Assembly: GCF_040412425.1 (NCBI RefSeq)
Contig: NC_089742.1
Location: forward strand, 73,889,625 to 73,953,624
Origin: Macrobrachium rosenbergii
Lineage: Eukaryota; Arthropoda; Malacostraca; Decapoda; Palaemonidae
Direction of reading: 5' to 3'
Length of the DNA: 64,000 bases
The notes under the pieces were generated by a model. The model was not told the DNA's origin. It saw only the letters and a list, made by a program, of their open reading frames with translations, and did not search any database. Shown in pieces: positions 46,221 to 57,720 of this stretch; the stretch's first letter is position 1; the number at the start of each line of letters is the position of its first letter. The position numbers and the translations under genes were made by a program.

Positions 46221-47624
46221 CAGAGATTAATGTATATGACAGTATCTGGGAACTCAATCCCAATACTGCATGAGGGGTTACCAAGGGAGTAGGAGCAGTC
46301 CTACGGCTAGCAGACGCCGTGGCCAGTAAGTCATCTCAGGCACAGTCTGAGCAGATACCAGATAGCCCCTCGAGCCTAAGCATGATCATTAGGTTCAAAA
46401 GACACTCGGCTCTCCCGAGAGACCTAAAGAGGCACATAATTCTCTAATGCCCTCGGCCTCCGTAACACCTGAAAAAAGATGTCGAGTTAGATTGTTTATT
46501 ACACTCATGTCACGGTGTGACATACGATAATAAATGAGGATCAACCTTAAAAAAGAGAGAAACCGAATGCACAATCTGTCCTTCCCTGGACAGCACCTAA
46601 CTCACCTGTTTCCTCTTCAGAAGTGCTAAAGTGATTGAGGGGTTTGTACGCAGTCACACCTCATGCATTCACGTTTCTGGATTCACAAAATTTTCATTGC
46701 TCTCTCTTTGTAGTTAGCACACACACATATTTTAACAACTTATTTTATTTCCGTAATTTTAAATTTGAATACCTGTAAAAAGTCAGTACAGTACACACGT
46801 TTTCTTTATTTTTGAATTGACCTTCGTTTTTTTTGACAAATGAGAGCAATGACAATGACAATGAAAACACAGCATTGTTTACAGTCCCATTCGTTACTTG
46901 GTTTTACCTTACTGAGTACAAAACAGCAGCCAGTGAAAAGGGATAACAATAGTATACCCTACTGTAAATGCGCTAGTGTGGCAAATACCCATTAGGTGAT
47001 ACAGTGCACCCTGTTACAATGCAGTTCAGCATTCGTGGCTCAGTTAGTCACGGATTTTTCTGTGGAATATAAGTCCAATTAAATGGCGGAAAAGTCACTA
47101 CTGTAATTTGCGGATTTTTTTTTGTAGAGCAATATTCGGAATTACTGTACTTTCATGTTATTTTCGTGACTAAATACAACAAAACATGATTCGTTTTTAC
47201 GATGCAAAAAATACAATCCTTTAATCCTATCATAAACATAAAATACAAAAAGAAGTTCACAATGCCATATAATGAGTGTGTTTATACGTATGTACATGTT
47301 ACAATGATTTACTAATTTTCAAATAATACTGTATTAATGTAAACACAGCAAAATAAAGTTTTCATAATGAAACTAATATTGTAATACTTACCTGAACACC
47401 TGAATTAGCCCTGGTCACTACCAGCCCGAACTATATCCCCATAATTTTACCCACAAAGTGAGTAATTAACTGTCAGCTTTACCAACGCTACAGGAAAAAT
47501 CTTGTCAAATGAGTTACCTGGGGTACTGTTGACAATGCTGCTGCAAATACCGGCCGACAGAGGCTGACATTCCCAACTGAGTCACTCACTATCAAAAACT
47601 GAAATGGGGAGGAGGGTGGGAAGC

Positions 47625-47720
47625 ATTCAGGTGTTCAGGTAAGTATTAAAATATTAGTTTTATTATGAAAACTTCATATTGCAGTACACTCCCTGAACAC
47701 CTGAATCAGCCCAATTAACA
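47625..47720. repeat. DIRS-C internal complementary region
   Basis: AGGTGTTCAGGTAAGTATTA through TATGAAAACTT complements the left end at 47356. CATATTGCAGTACACTCCCT then GAACACCTGAATCAGCCC complements the right end to 54056. The two halves adjoin with no spacer. 47721-48509 is recombinase 3' flank with no other gene. Confidence 0.88.
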
Positions 47721-48509
47721 AAATTTTAATGCAGGTGGGATCAACCTAATTCAGCCCGACCTGTAAATGGAGAATAAGCCGGTAACTCATTATCAACCTA
47801 CTACATGTAAATGTACGTGTAAATATATGTCACCATATCAGTCAATGCTTTCGGTGAAGAGACATGCTGGAGGGAGACCCATCTAGGTTGCGGCCGCCCC
47901 CTTTTTACAACCGCAGAGATGGTAGCTCACTGATCTGCTTTGCATAGGATATCTGTTTAGTCATATACTCACCATATCAATCAATGCTTTCGGTGAAGGG
48001 ACATGCTGGAGAATACTTTGACCATCAGCCAGGTCAGTACTGTCTTGGTCCGTCGAACCCCCCATGTGGCTCTTCAGAACCTCTCATGTATGGAAGAGTA
48101 CGATGAACCTCCCATGAGGCTATTGAGAGCCTCTCATGTATGGAGGAGTATGATGAACCTCCCATGTGGCTATTGAGAGCCTCTCACGTATGGAGGGGAA
48201 TGAAGCAGTGTGCTGAGCTGCTGATCCTCTGGATAAGGCCCGACGATCAACGAGCGAAGAAGTATCTCAGCGCCGACGAAGAGCCTAGCCTACTAGAGAA
48301 CCCCCTTGGACTCTCGTAGGGAAATTATCAAAGACTCAGATACTTAAAAGTGTACTATTACTGCTGCCTAAGATTCTAAAGACTAAAAGGAATTCCTCTA
48401 CCTGGCTAACCTAAGAACCTCCACATTAAGAGAATACCACCTCAGCTAAATAATGCACCCTAGATAATAGAGTTAGCCGCTACACATGGACTAAGAGAAT
48501 AACCCTCCG

Positions 48510-49510
48510 ACGAGACAAATTGAACATGTCTTAACTAAAAGGAAGTAAACACTGAGACGGACTTACAAGTAGTCGCCTCCAGAATAGAAGACACTGAACA
48601 ATTCCTTAGAAAGGAAGATGAAGTGGCCATACTCCGAATACTGTGCGCTTGGGGTAGTACAGAGCTTGAAGATGACGAAGAAGCAGCTGGGAAATCATCT
48701 CCCTCAGAAAGTAACTAATTGCATTCTTTGACAGCGGACGGGAAGGATTCCGCGGAGAGACGAGAAGTGTATGTGGACGCGGACGGAGTTTCTCAGCCTT
48801 TGATAAATAGACTTAATGCTTGCACCGGACATAAGGACATCTCCGCTGGATCGCTGGTAACGAGCCCTTGCAGATAAAGAACCCTAAACGAACGAGGCAC
48901 AGGGTTAACCTCCGACTTCGCCACAAATTCCAGAAGAAGAGACAAATACAATACATATTATTTTCCGCCTAGGAAACCAGCCTAGAAACTGCCTGAAGCT
49001 CGCTCACCTTTCTAGCTGTAGTTAAAGCCATAAGAAAAAACACCTTCTTAATCAGCTGTCTTAACGTTAGAACTTCCGATTGGATGATCTTACTACTAGC
49101 AATTTTCGAGAAGATGGAAACTAAGTGTACTCTAAGCTTTGAGGGGTATCCAGCAATAGCCGAATACGAAAGAACCTTGACTTTCCGAAGGAATAAAAGA
49201 AAATCAGCTATTTTGGCTATGGAAGGTTTAGAGATGGAATGACCTTCCTTACGACACCAACTTCTGTACATTGTCCAGCTGACCTGGTAAAGGTTATGGG
49301 TTGACTTTCTCAAACTGAAAGAAAGCTGTCTAGACACAGCTTTAGAGAGTCCAGCCTGTCTAGCTGCTTGCTCTGCAGTCGCCTTGCAACTAGGTTCAGC
49401 ACGCGAGGGGTTTGGGTGTTAATGGTGAAAATGCAGTTGTCTGACAAGATCTTCCACATGGGAAGGAACATCAGAACTTCCATAAGGAGCTTAGGAGTTC
49501 CAGAAACCAA
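48510..49510 (-). pseudogene. DIRS-C tyrosine recombinase, tyrosine codon now a stop
   Basis: The N-terminal domain reads HSISKPSIAKIADFLLFLRK, then the first catalytic arginine region LMALTTARKVSELQAV (arginine present). After a stop near 48969 frames continue with LLLEFVAKSEVNPVPRSFRV and PLSKNAISYFLREM. The box AHSIRSMATSSSFLRN (H-x-x-R intact) follows. The final block VSVFTSF-stop-LRH has TAG at 48535-48537 exactly where the nucleophilic tyrosine of -TSFYLRD- normally lies. Dead copy. Confidence 0.85.
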
Positions 49511-50408
49511 GGGCGTAGGGCCAGCAAGGAGCTATTAGAGTAATAGACGTCTTGACACTCTCCTGCAATTTCCTGATTACCTGATGAATGAGACTGAATG
49601 GTGGAAAGCATACACCTGCATGTGATTCCAATTTTGTAACGTTGCAATGGTGCCTATCGACATGGGGTCCACCACTGTTGAGAAATAAACCGGAAGACGA
49701 TGGTTTAATCTCGTTGTGAAAAAGTCCACAGAAGCTGGCCACTTCAGGAGAACCTGACATACTACTTCCTGAGCCAAAGTCCACTCTCCCCACAATACCT
49801 GACGAGAGCAACTTAACAAGTCGGCCAGTACGCTGAGACTCCCCGATACAAGTTGGGGAAGAAGAGACACTTTCCACTCTTCGCACCTTCTCAGGACTCT
49901 TATGTGTTACCTTCTCAGGACTCTTATGTGTTATAGTATTGAGTTCTGTTGATCTTGATCCCCCCGAGTTTTTCAGATACGACACGGAGTTACGTTATCG
50001 CAAAACAGAGCCACTACTGTGTTGCGTACGAGGGCTGAAAAACACCTGAGGGCTTCCTTTATAACCCTGAGCTCCCGAAGATTTATTGACTCCTCTCACT
50101 CCCGATCCTTCCAGAGCCCCGAAGCCTGGGTTTCCTCCAAGGTTGCTCCCCAACCTTGATCTGAGGCATCTGAGAACAGATGAACATCGGGAAGAGGGGA
50201 GTTGATAGACCTTCCGGGTGTCAGATGCACTTCTTCTGAACACCACAGAAGATCTGACAGGCAAGAATCGCTCCAGACTATAACTGCGTTTTTGCTGCGG
50301 AAGTCCCAGCGATTCCCAAGACATACCTGAAGAAAAATGCATTCGGAGATGAGACCCTGGAATTAAAAGAGAGAGCGAGAAGACATTCTCCCTAAGAGGC
50401 TTCTCCAA
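49511..50408 (-). pseudogene. DIRS-C RNase H and linker
   Basis: RNase H signatures appear in mixed frames near 50230-50000: SPLPDVHLFSDASDQGWGA, NLRELRVIKEALRCFSALV, NTVVALFCDN. The linker follows: LWGEWTLAQEVVCQVLLKWP, VDFFTTRLNHRLPVYFSTV, MSIGTIATLQNWNHMQVYA, and SITLIAPCWPYALGFW. Near 49897-49940 a 27-bp unit (ACCTTCTCAGGACTCTTATG) is repeated in tandem, doubling an HKSPEKVT peptide. Confidence 0.8.
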
Positions 50409-50534
50409 GTTGGTAACGGCTGTTCCCTGTTGGACAGGAACACCTCTAATTGCTGAAGGACCGACTGGATCCTCTCCAGGGTTGGGAAAAAAAACCTCAA
50501 AGGAAAGAGAGAGAGAGAGAGAGAGAGAGAATCC

Positions 50535-50760
50535 TCATCCCTGAAAGGTTACAGATTGTGTTGGAACCAGGCAACGCTTGGCAAAATTTAGACGAATTCC
50601 TAGAATCTTGCATAGATTCAATAAGAAGTCCCTCGCCCTTACTAGCTCCTCTAAAGAGGAGGCAAGGATCAGCCAAGGGCTAGATACTTCAACATTCTGT
50701 ACCCTCGACGATATATAATTGCCGACACCAGAGACATGAGTTGAAAGCAACAAAGTTTGT
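50535..50760 (-). pseudogene. DIRS-C reverse transcriptase remnant
   Basis: WLILASSLEELVRARDFLLN, LCKILGIRLNFAKRCLVPTQ and SVTFQG represent the thumb region just after the YLDDW motif, which itself is degraded (SSPWLIL). The palm domain upstream is absent, and sequence passes directly to Gag near 50870. A (GA)n run (about 50506-50530) lies just downstream. Confidence 0.7.
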
Positions 50761-50872
50761 CATGCTGGCCTCATCACCTGAACCCTGAACAGCCACACGA
50801 ATCATACCCTCCTGTGACGCTACTGCTGACGACGACAACACGAAATTGACCATGGAGGAGACATCCTCCTCT

Positions 50873-53647
50873 CTAAAAAGACTGTTGCAGAGCGCAAAAA
50901 GGCGCCCTCAACAGAACCCTCTTATAATATCCGGATAGTGAGGCGGAAGATGATTTAAAAAGAAGCCTCCTCTTCTTGCCAAAGAATGTTGTACAGCCAG
51001 CCGAAATGTTAGCCTGGTATGCCAACCCCATCAAAACTGAAGTGATGAGGTTATCAAACAGTATAGTATCGGAGGGAGTATATCCATCTTGTTTGAGAAA
51101 CCCCATCAACCACACATAGAGTGGGACAAGGCCTCAGACTGGCTGCAAAAAGTGTCCTCCAAAATACAAGCCTCACGAGATGTAACTGCTACCAAACAAT
51201 TCGATGAAGGAACCCGAGAGAGAAGAGCCTCAACAGATTTGTTGAGAGGAACTCTGACACCGGCAGAAGGGTTACCCGCTACCCTATAGAAACCCTTCCG
51301 ATTAGGAAGCAAGGTTGAATCCTGTCTACCTGACCTGATAAATAAGAGAAGCTAACCTAGAGTCTGCCTACCTCAACACCTGCCCGAATCGGCCAAACCA
51401 GACCGGCTTACTTGATGTTCGGGAGACTACTGGTTTAGTTACATACAAAGATTCAAACATTGCTTGGTTTGGTTGTGTAGGTTCCTCAGGAGCCTGGACT
51501 GCAAACAGAGAGAATGGATAAAGTCCACCACACACTTATACTCACTTTCATTCACTGGAGAAAAAACCTATATCTGGTACCTGCTCCTCTTCTTCAAAAG
51601 AGCATTCTCTGTCAGACTGGTCCGACTGAACCGGGACAGGAAAAGAGACAGATTTACCACCCGCAAGAGCTGCACCCGATAACCCAGAACTTGCTACACC
51701 AGGATGTGCGAGATCAACACCCGACATACCTGACCCCATCATACCTGAGCCAACTGTAACCTGGTTGCGCAAACCCTGTACCAAGTTCCAACTAAAGCTG
51801 ATGACAAAACAGTCAGATGCACTCAACTGCGCAAACCCTGCACCACCCAGCAATGATGGCGTAACACCTGTACAACAAACGCCCACCCCTGCGAACGGAG
51901 AGGCCACAACACCCAATCCAACCAATGCCAGATGAACCAACACTGCACCAGGAAGGGTATCCGGAGCTGAAGTCACACTGATAAAGGGAGAGGGAGGAAG
52001 AACTCCCTGATGACCTGGAACCAAAGCCGAACCCACATTGAACACCTTAGAAGGAGGAATAGAAATAGCTGCGGCAAAAGTTGAGAAAGAAGTCGAAGGA
52101 GAAACGAAAGCAGCCACACTCGAATAACCACTGGAGCACCTACCGCCAACGTTGGACAAGTGGAGAACATATCAACTGGTCCAGTACTCAGAGGTGTTTC
52201 TCAGGACAAGCTATGAGCTGCGGAACCAATGGGGACCGAAGAAGGAAAATTACCAGCTACTCTAGTGAAAAGGAGATGATGAGGACACCATCAGTACTGA
52301 TACACTCAACGATGATGCAGGCGAAATGCCAATGCCGTAGCATCTGCAAGAACCGCGGTGGACACATTACATTTTAAACCCAGTAAAGGATGAAAATACG
52401 GAGTTGTGGAAGACTCCGCAACCACCTGTGAAGTATCTAGACCAGAAGCCTGAGAAAACTACAGGACCCATGTAAGATGCTAAAGAAAACTGCCCCGCCA
52501 AAGGTACACCTTGCCTCAACCCCAAAGAGAGAGAGGGAGCCACTGAAAACTCCAACATTACAGGATTTAACCAATGAAAATTCTTTGCTCTGCTGACTTA
52601 ATGGCAAAGAAAATATAATGAGCAAGAGAAGACTCCGAAGAGCGACCTGATAAAGAAGATTGTGTAAAGACATTGGAAGAAGGCTTAGATGAAATCCGGG
52701 AAAAAAGGAAAACTCAGAAGCAGCAGAAGAGGCCATAATCTTGACAGACATCACTAGCAAACCCAAGAAAATTCTCCAACAGTACCGAACCCGACAGACC
52801 CGAAACCACATCCGAACGACAAACCACGTACTTACAAACCTTCTGTTGTAAAGAACTCAAAGCAGGAAATAAAACCAAAGATGGATCCAAGACGAAGTTG
52901 TCACACTAGAAACCCCAACCGAACCCAAACCCGAAGAAGACTGCGCCTTCTACTTCTCTTCCTGAGCACTTCCTAACCTATTTTCCCTACTCGTCTGTGT
53001 CTTACCTAACTCTACATCAACCTCATAACTTACCCCTTGAGTGGGAAGGGGGGAATCTGTTGCCGACACTGCCTGCTCCGCACCGGGGGGGGGCCAGAAC
53101 CTACCTTCGAGGCTTGCAGTTCTCTATGACCCCGGCACCCATTAGGGCTGGTTCTGGAACAGGCAAGGGGCTGAAAAAGAAGTTAGAATCAACTATGCTA
53201 CTACTATCACTATCTCTATTCTCTATTAACTTACTCAGCAGGCTAGAAATAGGCTAGACATACTGGATGATAAACTGTCCTCTAACTTCTTGAATAACTC
53301 TGAATCTAACTCTTCCCTATCTACTGATTGTAACCCTACAGCTGATCCTGACCTGCGCTTACTCTTCGAGGCAAAGGAGTTTCTGTGTTTCAAATAATCC
53401 TCCATTTGATCTATTGACCAAGACCTATACTCGTCACATCTCTGACTGGTACTACACTGAACCTTCGTACATAAAATACAAACAGAATGTTGATCGTGTT
53501 TGAGGTACTCATCCTACGCTTGCACGACGTGCAGGACCGATGAGCAGCAGCATCTCCAGCAGTAGAAGGCTCGGTCGTCAAAGATGTAGACAAAGTGGAA
53601 GCAGCAGCGCTAGCAGATGGCGACGTCTTCTTGTCTGACTTATCCAA
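50873..53647 (-). pseudogene. DIRS-C Gag-like region
   Basis: From ATG 53647 (MDKSDKKTSPSASAAASTLS) the protein has a cysteine region (HRSCTSCKRRM) resembling the zinc-binding start of the DIRS-1 Gag, then frame breaks. Between 52160 and 51548 it is a valine/serine/glycine-rich low-complexity stretch, and near 51312-50873 there is FYRVAGNPSAGVRVPLNKSV and ANISAGCTTFFGKKRRLLF, the conserved Gag C-terminal part. Several frames are used. Confidence 0.6.
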
Positions 53648-54389
53648 TCGAGTCCAAAGTACCGATCCAAAGTCAAAACCAGGAGAGAAGTTCCAAATCT
53701 AGTCAATAAAATATAAATCCAGGAGAAAAGACGGTAAAAACAGTCCAAAATCGTAATCTGGTGTCCAAATTCTTTAAATGGGGGTTGGGCTAAATGACCA
53801 AAAGTTCGCCTGATGTGGGACACACCCACGCAGCACAGCAAACTAATAACAATTGGGGATGTCGGCCTCTGTTGGCCGGTATTTGCAGCAGCGCTGTCAA
53901 CGGTACCTCTGGTGACTCATTTGACAAGATTTTCCCTGTAGCGTTGGTAGCGCTGACAGTTAATTACCCACTTTGTGGGTAAAATTGTGGGGATATAGTT
54001 CGGGCTGGTCAGTGACCAGGGCTAATTCAGGTGTTCAGGGAGTGTATTGCAATATAAAATGTTATTTCTTACTGAATCCATTTATAGTGTATTATTATAC
54101 TGACCTATTATCACCATAATATGTATAAAAAAAACCATCGTCTAGCCACCTGTAATGTTTACGTTCTAAGAATCAGCTGATTGAGCCTACTACCGAAAAA
54201 ATTAGAAAAGTAATTTTTTAGTTGCTAAAAGAAATGAATGTATTAATGGAATTATTATTTTTAATTTTGTACATTACAGTAAAATGGGTATATACAAAGG
54301 TAAACTAACACACTTTGTTAAAGTAAAATCCCTCAAAAATCACAAAACAGCTGTTTCCTGGTTCATTTTATCGATGTAAACCTACCTCA

Positions 54390-54390
<1 letters not shown>

Positions 54391-54449
<59 letters not shown>

Positions 54450-54472
54450 TTTTTTTTTTTTTTTTTTTTTTT
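54391..54472. repeat. (CT)n and T-tract microsatellite
   Basis: About 50 bases of CT repeats followed by about 24 T, within the Tigger-derived element. Confidence 0.95.
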
Positions 54473-55085
54473 GATTTACTGTACCATTTTCATCACAAGT
54501 TTAGTTGATTCTAAGTATGATTAGCACACAACACAGTACAGTACACAAGCAAATATTTTATCACTGTTGATTGCATTTATAATTTGGTATTTTTTTTAAT
54601 GCATATTTAAATATTTAGGTACAGTACTTGACTCTACTTGTGAATTCCCAATGTTTCCCCTGTCTATTGTAAAAAGAACAGGGACAGCTTGAATACTGTA
54701 TGAGAGAAAATGGCTGTGCTTGAATATAGGAGGAACTTGATTAGCTTTCACACGTAGCTGTAAGCCATATATTTTTACGGGTAATGTTGTATGATGACTC
54801 TGAAATGATATTAAAGTGTTTTAGAATGATAGTTTAAGTATTTGGTGTTTGAACTATTAAAATAGGCAGTTATAAACATTTTAGTTTAAGGTATATTTGG
54901 TGTTTGAACTATTAAAATAGGCAGATATCAGCATTTTTTGACGGGGTACTAACTTATCGCGGAATTCAACTTATTGTGGGTGGTTGCTGTCCCCAACCCC
55001 CACGAATACTGGGGCCCACTGTACTCTAATTTTACGTCAACCATTTATTTCTTTTTTAAGGTAATGTATTTAGCTAACTTTTTAA

Positions 55086-57267
55086 CCCTTTAACGCCGAA
55101 GCCCTATTTACAAAAACGTCTCCCGTATGCCGGCAGCGTTTGGTGAGTTAGAAAATGAAGCCGGAAAAAGTTTTTTCAAAAATCACAGCACGCTTAGTTT
55201 TTAAGATTAAGAGTTCATTTTGGCTCATTTTTTCTGTCATTGCCTGAAGTTTAGTATGCAACCATCAGAAATGAAAAATATCATTATCATATATAAATAT
55301 TGGAATATATGACAGCAAAAAAAACTCAAATATAATTGTATGCAAATCGCTGTAAGCAAAACAGTTAAAGCTAATGAGTTAATTTTTTTAGCTGTATTGT
55401 ACAACTAAATGCGATGATTTTGGTATATAACAAATTTTAAAACGATCAAAGCAACACAGAGAAAATATTATCACAAAATGATGCATGAATTCGTAACGCG
55501 AGGACGTAAAAAAATGTTTTTTTCAAAAATTCACCATAAATCGAAATATTGTGCTAGAGACTTCCCGTTTGTTGAAAAATGAAGCTAATTGATTGAATAT
55601 TACTAGACTGTAAGTGTTTTAGCTTACAATTGCAGTTTTCGACCATTTCGGTTGAGTTAAAGTTGACCGAAAGTCAAATTTTTTCTATTTATCGTGATTT
55701 ATATGGAAATATTTCAAAACTGATAAAAGCTACAACCATGAGTTATTTTTTGTTGTATTGTACATGAAATTGCGCACATTTTCATATATAAAACTTTATG
55801 TAACGACTAATTTAAAGCGGTGCAAATATTACGACAACGAGACGAAAGAATTTCTGAGATGTTCGGCCGAGTTTACCGGCAGACGTAAGTAAGGAAAATG
55901 TTTTTAAAAATTCACCATAAATCGAAATATTGTGCTAGAGACTTCCAATTTATTGCAAAATGAAGTTAAACGATTGAATATTACTAGAATGTAAGAGTTT
56001 TAGCTTATAATTGCGTTTTTTACCATTTCGGTCGAGTTAAAGTTGACCGAAGGTTGAAATTTTGCAGTTATCGTGATTTATGTGAAAATATTTCAAACTG
56101 ATTAAAGCTACAACCATGAGCTATTTTCTGTTGTATTCTACATGAAATTGCGCACATTTTCATATATAAAAGTTTATGTAACGACTAATATAAAACGATG
56201 CAAACATTACAACAACATGACGAAAGAATTTCTGAGATGTTCGGCGAGTTACAGCGCAGGCGTAAGGAAAAAATTTTTTTTCAGAAATTCACCATAAATC
56301 GAAATATTGTGCTAGAGACTTCCAGTTTGTTGCCAAATGAAGGTACATGATTGAATATTACTAGAATGTAAGAGTTTTAGCTTATAATTGCGTTTTTTAC
56401 CATTTTCGGTCGAAAGTTAAATTTGACCAAGCTTGAAATTTTGGCAGTTATTGTGATTTATATGAAAATATTTCAAAACTGATAAAAGCTACAACCATGA
56501 GTTATTTTCTGTTGTATTCTACATGAAATTGCGCACATTTTCATATATAAAAGTTTATGTAACGACTAATATAAAACAGTGCAAACATTACGACAAAATG
56601 ACGAAAAAGAATTTCTGGCGTGGATGTATGGAAAAAGTTTTTTCAAAATTCACCATAAATCGAAATATTGTGCAGAGACTTCCAATTGGTTGCAAAATGA
56701 AGGTAAATGATTGAATATTACTAGATCGTAAGAGTTTTAGCTTAAAATTGCGTTTTTGACCATTTCGGTCGAGTCAAAGTTGACTGAAGGTTGAAATTTT
56801 GGCAGTTATCGTGGTTTATATGAAAATATTTCCAAACTGATAAAGCTACAACCATGGGTTGTATTTTGCTGTATTGTACATGAAATTGCGCACATTTTCT
56901 TATATAAAACTTTATGTAACAGCTAATATAGAACAGTGCAAAAATTACGACAAAATGACGAAAAGAATTTATGAAATTTTTCGCTGAGTTACCGCCTGCG
57001 GGCGTAAGAAAAAGTTTTTTTAAAAATTCACCATAAATCGAAATATTGTGCTAGAGACTTCCAATTTGTTGCAAAATGAAGGTACATGATTGAATATTAC
57101 TAGAATGTAAGAGTTTTAGCTTACAATTGCATTTTTTGACCATTTCGGTCGAGTCAAAGTTGACCGAAAGGTTGAAATTTTTTGTAGTCGGCGTCACGGG
57201 TGCGTCCACTCGGCACCCAACAGACAATTTTAGTCGACGTGATGATACGTCCAATAGGCGTTAAGGG
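55086..57267. mobile_element. piggyBac-type non-autonomous element with five internal repeats
   Basis: It starts CCCTTTAACGCCGAAGCC and ends AATAGGCGTTAAGGG, flanked by TTAA at 55082-55085 and 57268-57271. CCC ends plus TTAA are the piggyBac hallmark. The interior consists mainly of five tandem units of about 361-381 bp, each beginning TCACCATAAATCGAAATATT (55531, 55912, 56289, 56650, 57028) and containing GAGACTTCCA and CATTTCGGTCGAG blocks. No transposase is encoded. Confidence 0.85.
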
Positions 57268-57271
57268 TTAA

Positions 57272-57437
57272 GTTGAAATTAAAGTGCTTTGGGAGCATGA
57301 TTTGATCATATTTAGGGTTTAAACTCTAGAAATAGGCATTATTAGCATTTTTAGTGACTTTAACCAAACATTCACGATTCCTCCTGATCTGCAACGGGTT
57401 CTGGAACCTAACCTCATGAAGTTCGAGGTATTACAGT
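57272..57437. mobile_element. Probable Tigger-type terminal fragment
   Basis: TAGAAATAGGCATTATTAGC, then CGGGTTCTGGAACCTAACC and GTTCGAGGTATTACAGTA, read inverted, resemble a Tigger-type end (…AATACCTCGAAC). Together with 55024-55085 it may be the host of the piggyBac-type element. The opposite end was not found. Confidence 0.35.
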
Positions 57438-57720
57438 ACTGTACAGTATATAACACAAACAACAATCACACAAAAATATATCAACAGAAAAAACAAAAAC
57501 AAAAGACAGCATGTGGCAATCGGGCAGAGAAGCACAGAGACGTCTTCACACAATGGTGGCTGAAATCAGAGTGGAGTGCAGACCGACGAGTGGGCAGGGG
57601 GTTCCTCCCTACCGCCAGTAGTTAATGACCTTGTCTGAAAGTTGAATAGCCATTCCAACTTGTGTGCGCAAGCTAAATCCTATGTAAAGACCGAAGGTTT
57701 GTATTTATGTAGGAACAAAT

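Larger units (their letters stand above)
47356..54056 (-). mobile_element. DIRS-C: inner DIRS retrotransposon, 6.7 kb
   Basis: Inverted ends: 47356-47580 (AAGTTTTCATAATGAAAC, CCTGAACACCTGAATTAGCC, ACCCACAAAGTG) pairs with 53850-54056. The internal complementary region at 47625-47720 joins AATATTAGTTTTATTATGAA with CATATTGCAGTACACTCCCT. Minus-strand order is Gag (53.6-50.9 kb), a reverse transcriptase remnant, RNase H, linker and recombinase. Most of the reverse transcriptase between about 50755 and 50870 is missing, so the copy could not move on its own. Confidence 0.9.
47002..55021. mobile_element. Tigger-derived non-autonomous element split by DIRS-C
   Basis: Left end CAGTGCACCCTGTTACAATG...CATTCGTGG and right end, inverted, CAGTGGGCCCCAGTATTCGT are flanked by TA at 47000-47001 and 55022-55023. 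Excluding DIRS-C, about 1.3 kb remains. Its interior shares ATTTTGCTGTGTTTACATTA and TTGAACTATTAAAATAGGCA blocks with 1015-1591 and 31569-31910. A (CT)n plus T run lies at 54391-54472. No transposase was found. Confidence 0.75.
44398..57720 (-). mobile_element. DIRS-B: outer DIRS element holding nested insertions
   Basis: The left terminus from about 44398 (AGCAAATGTTTAAAGTAATT) and right terminus to 57720 (GGTTTGTATTTATGTAGGAA) share the inverted block CATACAAACCTGAAGGTCTT / AAGACCGAAGGTTTGTAT and further matches over about 170 bases. An internal complementary region lies at 44609-44715. Without nested elements (47002-55021 and 55086-57267) about 3.1 kb remains. It contains only the recombinase C-terminus (near 45080-45290) joined to Gag-like repetitive sequence, so the polymerase has been deleted. 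It is a non-autonomous copy of the DIRS-E family. Confidence 0.75.

Noticed and set aside
51973..52377. Overlapping frames in 52.0-52.4 kb
   Set aside because: Low-complexity DNA of the DIRS-C Gag region; no independent domain.
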